A stretch of DNA of 17,808 nt from Deltaproteobacteria bacterium (GTDB lineage Bacteria > Myxococcota > Polyangia > Haliangiales > Haliangiaceae): positions 1 to 17,808 of the forward strand of contig JAGSPR010000134.1 in NCBI GenBank assembly GCA_018262455.1. The letters are read 5' to 3'. A model generated the notes under the pieces. It was not told the origin of the DNA, did not search any database, and worked only from the letters and a program-made list of their open reading frames with translations. Below are positions 6,492 through 14,080 of this stretch, in pieces; within the stretch, counting starts at the first letter, position 1; each line of letters starts with the position of its first letter. Position numbers and translations under genes: made by a program.

Positions 6492-8138
6492 TCAGCGGCC
6501 CAGGAGCGGCTCGATCTCGTCCTGGGCCGGCGACGTGATCTCGGGACCGCTCGGCGACAGGTAGACCGAGACCTCGGTTCGCACGCCGAACTGACCGGCG
6601 AAGTAGAGCCCCGGGCCGACGGTGAAGCCGGTGCCCGGCGTCAGGATGCGGGTGTCCTTGACCTCGTAGTCATCGAGGTCGGCGCCGCCACCCTGGAAGT
6701 CGTTATCGATCGAGTGACCGGTACGGTGCATGACCTTGTCGGAGACGCCGGCCTTCTTGATGAAGGCGCGCGTCGACTGATCGACCTCGGCCCCGGTGAC
6801 CGGGCGGTTCTTGCGGCTGCGATCGGCGATCAAGGCGACCGCCTGATCGCGCGCCAGCGTGGCGGTCTCGAACGCCTTCTTGAAGTCATCGCGGACCGTG
6901 ACGTCGGCGACGGCACACCAGGTCTGCGCGGCGTAGATGCCCTCGGGCCTGTCGACCTTCGCGGCGAGCGAGATCACGATCAAGTCGCCGCGTCGGATCG
7001 GCGCGGTCTTCGCGGCGTTCGGCACGTAGTACGGATCGGCGGTGTTGACACCCGCCGCGACCACCGGGGGCGCGCCGACGAGCCCGCGCATCGTCATGCC
7101 GCGCACGAGCCGCTGCTGGACTTCGTACTCGGTGACGACCGCGTTGGCGCCGAGCTGCTTGGCGACGTACGCGAGCGCTTCCTTGCGAAGCTCGACGAGG
7201 TGGTGGACCGCGATGTAGTGAGCCGTGCGGCCCGCATCACCCCAGATCGCCTTGGTGTACTGGACGAGCGTGTCGGACGACTTCACGGAAACCCCGGCGG
7301 CCCGGATCACCTCGAGGGTGCCCGCGTCGACGCGCGACACGCTGGGGACCGCGGCCTTCGGCGAGTACTCGACGGCGATCGTGCGCAGCCCCTTCAGCAC
7401 GATGCGCAGCTGCTTGTCGAGATCGCGGTAGCCCTGGTAGGTCAGCTTGGTGCCGGGCAGGTGCTCGAAGCTGCGCTTCTCGGCATCGTGAACGAGCGCG
7501 ATCGGCTGACCGCGCGCCGGGATCAGGTAGAACCAAGGACGCGTCGGATGCCCCTCGGGCGCGACCAACCGGGCCGCGATCGGGTTCTCCCCATCCCGAT
7601 CGATCAGGAGCCAGCCATCGAGCCGCTGGACGGCAAGCAGGCCCTGCACGGACGTGATGTCGGTCAAGCCGACCCGCGACGGGACGGCTGGCGTGCCGGA
7701 GACGGCATACGGATCGACCGGCGCCTTCGGATCGGGCTTACCGCCGGGAACCACCGCATACGGATCCGCGGGCTTGGCCCGGGCCTTGGGGTCCGGGGTC
7801 GGATCCCCATAGGGGTCTGTAGGCTTGCCAGGCTGCTTCGGCCCGGTCGGGGCGCGGGGAGCGGGCTTGTGGTCGGGCTTTCCCGGCGGCGGGCCGTACG
7901 GGTTGCCGACGCCACCTGGCGGTGGCTGGGGGCCGAGAGGGCCAGTCGGTGGCGTGGACGGCTTGGCCGCGTCAGCCTGGCCCGGGTCAGCGTAGGGATC
8001 TGACGGCTTGCCCGGTCTGGGGGGCGCGTAGGGGTCGACCGGAGCCTGCTTCGGCGCCGGTCGTGGCTTCGGCGCGACCGGCTGCGCAGAGGCGGCCGAC
8101 GCGTACGTCACGAGTAAGATCGCAGCGAGGCGCTTCAT
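6492..8138 (-). CDS. Secreted M24-fold (aminopeptidase P/creatinase-like) protein, probable pseudopeptidase
   Basis: The 548-residue product begins with a signal peptide (MKRLAAILLVTYASAASAQ). A proline-rich linker (about 20-150) with repeated [DN]PY[AG] units at 35, 47, 79, 108, 125 and 142 follows, then an M24 pita-bread domain (about 155-530). Family landmarks are visible: GDLIVIS at 384-390, HRTGHSID at 471-478, TPGTGFTVGPGLY at 500-512 and FGVRTEVSVYL at 517-527. Compared with the canonical D-D-H-E-E metal ligands, the first Asp is Ser390, the second appears to be Gln405, His475 is kept, the first Glu is Gly508 and Glu522 is kept. Three of five ligands are lost, so normal two-metal peptidase activity is doubtful. 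A CGGAG sequence precedes the ATG. It lies between the phosphatase gene and mobA. Confidence 0.8.
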   Translation of the reverse strand: MKRLAAILLVTYASAASAQPVAPKPRPAPKQAPVDPYAPPRPGKPSDPYADPGQADAAKPSTPPTGPLGPQPPPGGVGNPYGPPPGKPDHKPAPRAPTGPKQPGKPTDPYGDPTPDPKARAKPADPYAVVPGGKPDPKAPVDPYAVSGTPAVPSRVGLTDITSVQGLLAVQRLDGWLLIDRDGENPIAARLVAPEGHPTRPWFYLIPARGQPIALVHDAEKRSFEHLPGTKLTYQGYRDLDKQLRIVLKGLRTIAVEYSPKAAVPSVSRVDAGTLEVIRAAGVSVKSSDTLVQYTKAIWGDAGRTAHYIAVHHLVELRKEALAYVAKQLGANAVVTEYEVQQRLVRGMTMRGLVGAPPVVAAGVNTADPYYVPNAAKTAPIRRGDLIVISLAAKVDRPEGIYAAQTWCAVADVTVRDDFKKAFETATLARDQAVALIADRSRKNRPVTGAEVDQSTRAFIKKAGVSDKVMHRTGHSIDNDFQGGGADLDDYEVKDTRILTPGTGFTVGPGLYFAGQFGVRTEVSVYLSPSGPEITSPAQDEIEPLLGR

Positions 8139-8160
8139 GACAGCTCCGGGGAGAAGCTCG

Positions 8161-8970
8161 CTAAGCCTTGACGGTACGCAGCTCGGCGATCAGCTCTTGA
8201 TGAATAGCACCGTTCGAGGCCAGCACCTCTCCTGCGTGAACGTCGAACGGGCCGCCCTGTGTGTTCGTCACGGTCCCCCCGGCCTCGGCGACGATCAGCA
8301 CCCCCGCGGCGATATCCCAGGACTTCAGGCGCCGCTCCCAGTAGCCATCGAGCCAGCCGTTCGCGACGATACAGAGGTCGAGCGACGCGGAGCCCAGCCG
8401 GCGGCAAGCTCCGGCACGCCGCTGCATGTGCTCCCAGCGGGCGAAGTTGTTCTCCGGATGCGTGGCGCGATCGTATGGGAACCCCGTGGTCAGCATCGCC
8501 TGGTCGAGCCGCTCGATCTTGCTCACCGCGAGCGGTGCGCCGGTCCCATCGCGAGCGCCCCCTCCGAGGCTGGCCTCGAACCACCAGCCGAGCGCGGGGG
8601 CCGCCACCACGCCGACCTGCAGCGCCCCGGCATCCTCGAGCCCGATCGAGATCGACCAGATCGGTAGCCCATGCGCGAAGTTCACCGTGCCATCGATCGG
8701 ATCGACGATCCAGCGCAGCCCCTTTCGGTGCAGCGCACCGGCCCCCTCACCTGCTTCCTCGCCGAGCACCGGGATGCCCGGAGCGCGCTCCTCGAGCACC
8801 TTGCGGATCAGCTCCTCGCTGCGGAGGTCCCACTCGGTGACGAGATCGCGCGGGTTGCCCTTGGTGCGAATCGCACTCGGTCGAGCCGAGCCAAGCAACT
8901 CCGCCGCCGCGCGCGCCGCAGCTCGTGCGGTGTCGAGCAACTCGGCAGTGTCCGCCGCGGACATCGCCAT
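8161..8970 (-). CDS. Inositol monophosphatase family protein
   Basis: The 269-residue product carries every motif of the Mg2+-dependent IMPase/SuhB family: GEEAGE at 70-75, WIVDPIDGTVNFAHGLP at 87-103 (DPIDGT metal site), and SWDIAAG at 217-223 (third metal-binding Asp). These enzymes hydrolyse inositol 1-phosphate or related sugar phosphates. The exact substrate cannot be assigned, since the family includes SuhB, CysQ and HisN relatives. The start at 8970 gives MAMSAADTAELL, four bases after the Mpl-GNAT stop; ATG 8964 is a possible alternative. The frame is open further upstream, but that part only shadows the upstream gene. The 22-bp gap to the next gene supports one transcription unit. 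Confidence 0.92.
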   Translation of the reverse strand: MAMSAADTAELLDTARAAARAAAELLGSARPSAIRTKGNPRDLVTEWDLRSEELIRKVLEERAPGIPVLGEEAGEGAGALHRKGLRWIVDPIDGTVNFAHGLPIWSISIGLEDAGALQVGVVAAPALGWWFEASLGGGARDGTGAPLAVSKIERLDQAMLTTGFPYDRATHPENNFARWEHMQRRAGACRRLGSASLDLCIVANGWLDGYWERRLKSWDIAAGVLIVAEAGGTVTNTQGGPFDVHAGEVLASNGAIHQELIAELRTVKA

Positions 8971-8974
8971 GTGC

Positions 8975-10837
8975 CTAGAGATCCAGCCGCATCGCGACGA
9001 GCTGCGCGCCGCTCGGACGCGTGAACGTCTCGTGCGACGCCACCTGCTTCGAGAGCGTCGAGCGATCGACGACGCGGAACCCGAACTTCGCGGCGAAGAA
9101 GTCGCTCGCCGTCTCGGTGATGAGGTAGATCCGCCGCACGCCACGCCAGCGCGCCTGGCTCACCGCCATGTCGGCGAGCATCCAGCCGTAGCCGGCGCCC
9201 CGGAACTCGGGATCGGCCGCGAGCGCGCGCAGGATCGCGTCGTCGCCGAGCACCTCGAGCGCCACGCAACCGACCACGCCGCGCTCGTTGCGCAGCACGA
9301 AGAAGCTCCCGACCTGATCGTCGCGCGCCGGCTCGTCGACGAGCCCGACTGCCGCGAGCACCCCTCGGACCGACGCCATGTCGGCACGCTGGGCGGGCCG
9401 CATCGCATCGCCGATCGCGTCGAGCAACTTGTCGTGGAGGCCGTCGAAGCTGCCCGACGACAGCACGCAGACCACGTCTCCGGGAGCCGCGCTCTCGGCG
9501 AGCTGCTTCACGATCGTGTCGACGTCGGGCGTGTACGAAGCCTTCGTGCCGCTGCGATGCAGATCGAGCGCGAGGCGCTCGGGATCGAAGCGATCGTTCT
9601 CGGGGATCTTGCCGGGGTCGAACAGCTTGCCGACGATCACCTCGTCGGCGTGCGCGAACGCGTCGACGAACTCGAGCTGGAACGTCTTGCGCCGGCTGGT
9701 CGCCGAGCGCGGCTCGTACACCGCGATGAGCCGGCGCTTGGGGAACCGCTTGCGCAGCGCCTTGAGCGTCTCGCGGACGGCGGTCGGGTGGTGCCCGTAG
9801 TCGTCGAGGACGGTGACCCCGCCGGCGATGCCGCGCAGCTCCTGGCGACGCCTCACCCCGGCGAAGCTCGAGATCCCGCGCTGGATCTCGCGCGCCGTGA
9901 GCCCACGCGCGTGGCACACCGCGATCGCGGCGAGGCAGTTACTGACGTTGTGACGGCCGACCAGCAAGGTCTCGAACCGCTCGTAACGCTCGCCGTTGCC
10001 ACCGGCGGTGGAGTGATGGACGTCGAACAAAGCGCGCCCGCTCTTGCCGATCTCGAGGTTGGAGGCCCACCACGAGACACCCAGCGGAGGCACGCCATCC
10101 GCGCCGTTGTCGAGCACCGCGTATTGCTCGACCCGGCACGTCGCATGCTCCGCGACCGCGAGCGCATCAGCCGAGTCCGCGCAGACGACGAGCAGGCCAT
10201 CCGAGGGGATGATGGTGACGAGCTTCTTGAACACGTCACGCACCGCGTCGAACGACGGGAAGATGTCGACGTGGTCGAGCTCGACCGAGGTCAAGATCAC
10301 GGTCTGCGGCTTGTAGTGGAGGAATTTCGGGCCCTTATCGAAGAAGGCGGTGTCGTACTCGTCGCCCTCGATCACGAAGTCGCCCTGGCCGTGCCGGAAG
10401 CCCTGGCCGAGCCCGACCGGCACACCACCGACAAACAGGGATGGATCGCGGCCGGCCTCGGTGAGGATGTGCGCGATCAGCGACGTGGTGGTGGTCTTGC
10501 CATGGGTGCCAGTGACGACGATCGAGTGCTTGCCGTCGATCAGCCGATCGCCAAGCACCGCCGGAAACGAGGTCAGCGGGATTCCCTGCGCCTGCGCCGC
10601 CTTGACCTCGACATGGTCTTTGCCGTGGACATTGCCGACCACGACCAGCTCGGGCTTCCAGGCCAGGTTCTCGGCCGCGTAGGGCATCATCACCGGAACA
10701 CCGAGCGCGGCCAGCTGCTCGCTCATGGGTGGGTACACGGCCGCGTCCGAGCCCCGGACATCGTGTCCAGCGCCCGCGAGCAGCCCCGCAACGGCACCCA
10801 TCCCGGTGCCCCCGATACCGATGAGGTGAACCTTCAC
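8975..10837 (-). CDS. mpl: Mpl-type murein tripeptide ligase fused to a C-terminal GNAT acetyltransferase domain
   Basis: The 620-residue product has two parts. Residues 1 to about 475 form a Mur ligase of the Mpl type, which joins recycled L-Ala-gamma-D-Glu-meso-DAP tripeptide to UDP-MurNAc. It has an N-terminal Rossmann segment HLIGIGGTGMGAVAG, the P-loop GTHGKTTTT at 110-118, the Mpl hallmark EGDEYDTAFFDKGPKF at 157-172, and DDYGHHPTAV at 345-354. Residues about 479-620 resemble a GNAT domain: MRPAQRADMASVRGVLAAVG opens it, and the acetyl-CoA loop is RGAGYG at 546-551. The frame is continuous. The Met at 479 (codon 9401-9403) has no visible ribosome-binding site, so separate translation is unlikely. 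The start is GTG at 10837, giving the expected N-terminus. Confidence 0.88.
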   Translation of the reverse strand: MKVHLIGIGGTGMGAVAGLLAGAGHDVRGSDAAVYPPMSEQLAALGVPVMMPYAAENLAWKPELVVVGNVHGKDHVEVKAAQAQGIPLTSFPAVLGDRLIDGKHSIVVTGTHGKTTTTSLIAHILTEAGRDPSLFVGGVPVGLGQGFRHGQGDFVIEGDEYDTAFFDKGPKFLHYKPQTVILTSVELDHVDIFPSFDAVRDVFKKLVTIIPSDGLLVVCADSADALAVAEHATCRVEQYAVLDNGADGVPPLGVSWWASNLEIGKSGRALFDVHHSTAGGNGERYERFETLLVGRHNVSNCLAAIAVCHARGLTAREIQRGISSFAGVRRRQELRGIAGGVTVLDDYGHHPTAVRETLKALRKRFPKRRLIAVYEPRSATSRRKTFQLEFVDAFAHADEVIVGKLFDPGKIPENDRFDPERLALDLHRSGTKASYTPDVDTIVKQLAESAAPGDVVCVLSSGSFDGLHDKLLDAIGDAMRPAQRADMASVRGVLAAVGLVDEPARDDQVGSFFVLRNERGVVGCVALEVLGDDAILRALAADPEFRGAGYGWMLADMAVSQARWRGVRRIYLITETASDFFAAKFGFRVVDRSTLSKQVASHETFTRPSGAQLVAMRLDL

Positions 10838-10922
10838 AACCGCGGCGGAAGGTACCCACCTACCCCTTCACGGTAAAGCGTTTCGGCACGCGGTTTGGGA
10901 TCGGCTATCCTTGCGATCTGGC
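10838..10922. promoter_or_regulatory. Divergent promoter region between mpl and the PilZ gene
   Basis: This 85-bp gap separates two divergent genes, so it must hold the promoter of the six-gene minus-strand run and that of the PilZ gene. It is visibly less GC-rich than its surroundings in part (10861-10910). I cannot name convincing -35/-10 hexamers for either direction. Confidence 0.4.
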
Positions 10923-11261
10923 ATGGAAGACCGGCAGCACGAACGCAGGCGCCACTTTCGTGGCAAGGCGCGACCCGGCCGCGTCGTGCCAGTGAAGTTC
11001 CGTGGCGATGCGGATGCGGAGTGGGTCAGGGCGGATACTCGCAACATCGGCGTCGGGGGCGCGTTCATCGTGTCGCAGCTCGTCCAGCCGATCGGATCGC
11101 TGGTCACGGTGGAGCTGACGCTTCCCGACACCGATCAGACATTCTCGCTTCCGGCGGTGGTCCGCTGGGCCTCGGTCGACGGGATGGGCGTCCAGTTCAT
11201 GGGCGTCGATGTCGATGTGCTGCTCGAGCTCAACGACTACTTCTCGACGTTGACGGCCTAG
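10923..11261 (+). CDS. PilZ domain protein
   Basis: This 112-residue single-domain protein matches PilZ proteins that bind cyclic di-GMP. It has an arginine-rich N-terminus (residues 4-20: RQHERRRHFRGKARPGR) supplying the RxxxR motif. The second motif region is TRNIGVGGAFI at 39-49, and the end has VRWASVDGMGVQF at 80-92. The usual (D/N)xSxxG is present as Asn41-Ile-Gly43-Val-Gly-Gly46, with Gly in place of Ser, so binding may be weaker. ATG at 10923 was chosen; an in-frame TTG lies 12 bases upstream. The last four bases overlap the convergent DUF1338 gene (shared CTAG). No partner gene for motility or polysaccharide is adjacent. Confidence 0.85.
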   Translation: MEDRQHERRRHFRGKARPGRVVPVKFRGDADAEWVRADTRNIGVGGAFIVSQLVQPIGSLVTVELTLPDTDQTFSLPAVVRWASVDGMGVQFMGVDVDVLLELNDYFSTLTA

Positions 11262-12055
11262 CGGCGAACGTCGGTGGATTCGAAGATCTTGTCGGCCGAG
11301 CTCGGCACGAAGCCCTGGAACAGCTCGCCCGATGGCAACGGGTAGCGTCGGGCGAACTCGTAGTAACAGGACGGGATGCGTACGGTGGCGTCCGCGAACA
11401 CGACCTCGGTCAGGTCCGCTCGGGTCGAGGATTGCTCGAGCCGCTCGTGGCGGCTGCCCTTGATCCGCCCGCCGCTCTCGTTGAGCGTGAAGCCGTGCTC
11501 GACCACGAACGCGTCGAGCGCCTCGAGGTCCGGGAACGTCGACAGCGCGCCGACATCGACCGTGAAGTGGTTGACCCGAAACCCGAACGCGGCGACCCAC
11601 GCGGCGTACTCGCTCTCGGCGAGCAGCATCTGGTACTCGCTGTGGGTCACCTGCCAGGGCCGGCCGGCCCACGGCAGATCGGGACGCGCGCCGAAGTCGG
11701 GCGGCAGCTGATCGACGAGCCCGGCCACGATCGATCGCGCACCGGTCGACAGCTCGGCGAGCACGAGCTCGCTGATGAAGACCTTGGGCAGCGTCTCGTC
11801 GTCATGTTGCCAGTAGCGCGCGCGCAGGTGCTTGTCGGCGAACCGGTAGTGATCGCGCGCCCGCCAGCCCAGGGCCTCGAACGGTCGGGCGAGTGCGTCG
11901 ATGCCGATCTCGTCCGAGCCGTAGGTCCGCAGCGCGACGTGATCGTTGCGGATGGTCTCGCCGCGCTCGGTCAGCAGATGATGGATCCGCTCGGCCTGCG
12001 GGGTGGAAGCCACGTAGTCGCGCCACATCACGTCGAGCAGCTCGGAGGTGTTCAC
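11258..12055 (-). CDS. DUF1338 protein, 2-oxoadipate dioxygenase/decarboxylase-like (HglS/YdcJ family)
   Basis: The 265-residue product matches the DUF1338 family. The characterised member HglS is an Fe(II) enzyme that converts 2-oxoadipate to 2-hydroxyglutarate in lysine catabolism. The metal site seems complete: His39 in DHVALRT, His163 in VNHFTVDV and Glu233 in CYYEFARRY. Arg43 in the HxxxR pair, GGRIKGS (195-201) and the LEQSSTRAD segment are also family-like. This is a short form compared with the roughly 460-residue HglS. The start is GTG at 12055 (VNTSELLDVMWRDY); the frame is open upstream but without family-like sequence. No lysine-degradation neighbours are present, so the physiological substrate is uncertain. 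Confidence 0.82.
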   Translation of the reverse strand: MNTSELLDVMWRDYVASTPQAERIHHLLTERGETIRNDHVALRTYGSDEIGIDALARPFEALGWRARDHYRFADKHLRARYWQHDDETLPKVFISELVLAELSTGARSIVAGLVDQLPPDFGARPDLPWAGRPWQVTHSEYQMLLAESEYAAWVAAFGFRVNHFTVDVGALSTFPDLEALDAFVVEHGFTLNESGGRIKGSRHERLEQSSTRADLTEVVFADATVRIPSCYYEFARRYPLPSGELFQGFVPSSADKIFESTDVRR

Positions 12056-12134
12056 GGGTGGCGGTATGCCACATCGCGCGTCGGTTGGCGCGCTCGGGAA
12101 GGCCCGTGCACCGTGAGCCGGATCTCCTCGCCGG

Positions 12135-13106
12135 CTACTGCAGCACGATCGGATAGCCGATCTTCGTCTTCGGCTTCTTCGTCTTCGGAAACTGCACCTT
12201 GCGCATCGCGGTGTCGATGCACTGCCCGGTCGGCGTGCCCTCGAAATCGCCGCTCTGATCGTAGCGGGCGACGGTGCCGTCGCCATTGATCGAGATCTCG
12301 AGCTTGGCCTTGCCGGCGACGCCCAGTCGCTCGAAGCAGGCGTTCGCAGCCTCGACGACCGGCTTCATCGCGTCCTGGACCATCGAGGGGGTCAACACCT
12401 CCGCACCATCACTGGCCGCCACACCTTCGCCACCGCCGGCGCTACAGGCCTGCCGGTCTGGCGCGACGGACTGCGACGCGGGGCTGGCGATCACGATGCT
12501 GCCGTCGCACGGGTTGATGACGCGCCAGCCCGTGATCTCGAGCTGGATCCCGTCCTTGCCCGCGACCTGGAACCGCCGCTTGTCGGGGACCTTCACCAGC
12601 AGCTGGACCTTGTGGCTCTTGACCGACTTGATCCAGGCGATGGCCGAGGCCTCGTCCGAGAACGCCCGCGCGTTGTCGTGCAGCATGCCGACCCGCAGCT
12701 TGCCGCCTTCGAACCGCGGCGCAGTGCCCGTGCCCATGACGTGCCAGGTCCGGCCGTCGACCTCGACTCCGCCACAGCGCACACACGCCGCGAGCGTCAC
12801 CGACACCGACTTCTTCGCCGCGTTCCAGCGCCCGAGCTCGAACGCATCGCTATCGCCATCGACGATCAGCGTCGCACCGGCGATCGACTTGACCTTGCGG
12901 TCGCGGATCTGCCTGCACTGGCGCTGCGCAACGTCGTCGCCCTGGTCGCACGGTGTCGTGACCGCCCACACCAGGTCGTCGAGCCTGCGGAACCGGATCG
13001 CTCCATCCGCGCGGGCCTCGAACGTGTCCTCGGCATGCGCCGCGGGAGCCAGCGCGCAGACGAGCGCGATCACGAGTGCCGCGAGGCGGCTGGCGTGCGC
13101 GCTCAT
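12135..13106 (-). CDS. Secreted protein with AgmX/TonB-like C-terminal domain
   Basis: The 323-residue protein starts with a signal peptide (hydrophobic 7-22, cleavage likely after AHA at 25). A central region of unknown type holds paired cysteines (TPCDQGDDVAQRQC and ACVRCGG). The C-terminal part (about 247-323) has the pattern common in myxobacterial AgmX/PglI-type proteins: NACFERLGVAGKAKLEISIN, then GDFEGTPTGQCIDTAMRKVQF and a final basic strand. The two cysteines in that part (257 and 296) may form a disulfide. Its ATG overlaps the stop of the YkvA gene (ATGA, 13103-13106), so the two are coupled. Function is unknown; a periplasmic or envelope role is inferred from the signal peptide. 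Confidence 0.72.
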   Translation of the reverse strand: MSAHASRLAALVIALVCALAPAAHAEDTFEARADGAIRFRRLDDLVWAVTTPCDQGDDVAQRQCRQIRDRKVKSIAGATLIVDGDSDAFELGRWNAAKKSVSVTLAACVRCGGVEVDGRTWHVMGTGTAPRFEGGKLRVGMLHDNARAFSDEASAIAWIKSVKSHKVQLLVKVPDKRRFQVAGKDGIQLEITGWRVINPCDGSIVIASPASQSVAPDRQACSAGGGEGVAASDGAEVLTPSMVQDAMKPVVEAANACFERLGVAGKAKLEISINGDGTVARYDQSGDFEGTPTGQCIDTAMRKVQFPKTKKPKTKIGYPIVLQ

Positions 13107-13642
13107 CCCTGGAGCTTGTGGGTCAGGTACGCCTTGAGCCGGAGCTCGGCGTCGGTGGGATCGCTGATGACGATCGGGACGCTCTTCTGGAGCTCGTCCT
13201 CGAGCTCGACGTAGAGCGCCTTGCGCGCGGACTCGTCTTCGGCCAGCTGCGTCGGAGTCCGACCACGCACCGCCTGCTCGCCAAGCTTGGCGCAGTGCGA
13301 CTTCAGCTTGTCGTAGATCACCCCGCCGAGGAACTGGGTGATCTTGTCGGCCTCGTTGGCCATCCGATCGAGGACCACCTCGGCCTGCGTCGGCAGCGAG
13401 CCGCGCGCGTGCCCTTGCGACAGCTGGGCGCACACGCGAAGCACCATCACGTCGTCGATCACGCCGATGCCCTCGTTCCAGTCGGGAATGAGATCCATCC
13501 TGCTCACGAGGTACAGCAGCGCCGTGCCCGCGAGCTTCTTGGCGTGGTCGTCGGCTTGCGGGGACTCGAGTAGCGCCTTGAACGCGTCGATATCCTGCCG
13601 GATCGTCTCGGCCCAGCCCTTGAAGACGTCGATATGACCCAC
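13103..13642 (-). CDS. YkvA family (DUF1232) protein
   Basis: The 179-residue product contains the DUF1232 core: ALLYLVSRMDLIPDW at 41-55, then GVIDDVMVLR at 60-69. This matches the YkvA pattern ALLYLLSPIDLIPD followed by a G-x-hydrophobic-DD segment. The rest is helical and charged, with no further motif. The start is GTG at 13642, chosen because AGGAGG lies about five bases upstream and the initial VGHIDVFKGW is plausible. The open frame extends to 13924 but shadows the upstream gene there. Family function is unknown, though members are often membrane-associated. The four-base overlap with the secreted AgmX-like gene suggests related roles. Confidence 0.8.
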   Translation of the reverse strand: MGHIDVFKGWAETIRQDIDAFKALLESPQADDHAKKLAGTALLYLVSRMDLIPDWNEGIGVIDDVMVLRVCAQLSQGHARGSLPTQAEVVLDRMANEADKITQFLGGVIYDKLKSHCAKLGEQAVRGRTPTQLAEDESARKALYVELEDELQKSVPIVISDPTDAELRLKAYLTHKLQG

Positions 13643-13696
13643 GTGCCCTCCTGGGGCGACGGTACGCCGGGCGCCGCGGGTTTCGCAACGCCCAGG

Positions 13697-13714
13697 GTCC
13701 CCCTTGGGAGGGAC
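13697..13714 (-). terminator. Hairpin downstream of the cysteine-rich lipoprotein gene
   Basis: GTCCC (13697-13701) pairs with GGGAC (13710-13714). CC (13702-13703) pairs with GG (13707-13708) after a one-base bulge, leaving a 3-base loop. It lies just past the stop of the minus-strand lipoprotein gene. No T-run follows, so terminator function is only possible. Confidence 0.3.
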
Positions 13715-13716
13715 GA

Positions 13717-14028
13717 TCAGGGACGGCAGGCGTTCGACCGGCTCGGCTTGCAGATACCTTTGTTGTTGCAGAACCCCACGGTGCCGGCGGCGTCCATCGG
13801 GCACGCGTTCGCGCTGTCGCATGGCTGGGTGCAGATCTGGATCGCGTCCTGATCGAACAGATGGCAGTTGTTCGAGGCGCACTGCGTGTTCGCGGTGCAG
13901 TTGTCGTACACGACCCCGGTGCACATCGGTGCAGCCGGATCGGCATCAGGGACCGCACCACCACCGCCACCACCGCCGCCACCGCACGCGGTCACAGTCA
14001 AGACCAGGGCCATCACGAGGCTGCGCAT
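13717..14028 (-). CDS. Small cysteine-rich lipoprotein (paralogue A)
   Basis: The 103-residue protein has a lipoprotein signal (MRSLVMALVLTVTAC; Cys15 is the likely lipidated residue), a nine-glycine linker, then a domain with ten cysteines (36, 44, 50, 55, 66, 70, 76, 87, 93, 101). An even number in an exported domain suggests five disulfides. The domain matches the divergent neighbour at 14081 cysteine for cysteine, including CTG-x-x-YD near its start and CKP near its end. ATG at 14028 was chosen over GTG at 14034 because it gives a standard signal; neither has a clear ribosome-binding site. I do not recognise a named family. Small cysteine-rich lipoproteins are common in myxobacteria. Confidence 0.75.
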   Translation of the reverse strand: MRSLVMALVLTVTACGGGGGGGGGAVPDADPAAPMCTGVVYDNCTANTQCASNNCHLFDQDAIQICTQPCDSANACPMDAAGTVGFCNNKGICKPSRSNACRP

Positions 14029-14080
14029 GTCCACATCGTACCTGGAGACGCGGCCCGGCGATCCGGCTTAGGATCACGTC

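Noticed and set aside
6714..8003. A 429-codon + strand frame opposite the M24-fold gene
   Set aside because: No domain, and arginine/aspartate-rich composition typical of antisense frames. The - strand has a signal peptide and an M24 fold.
9401..9403. Separate GNAT gene starting at the internal Met of the Mpl-GNAT frame
   Set aside because: No ribosome-binding sequence precedes it and there is no Mpl stop codon nearby, so a fusion explains the sequence better.
8426..10876. An 816-codon open frame on the + strand
   Set aside because: It is antisense to the IMPase and Mpl-GNAT genes, which have full family motifs. Its translation is Arg/Ala/Asp/His-rich with no recognisable domain, as expected for a shadow frame in GC-rich DNA.
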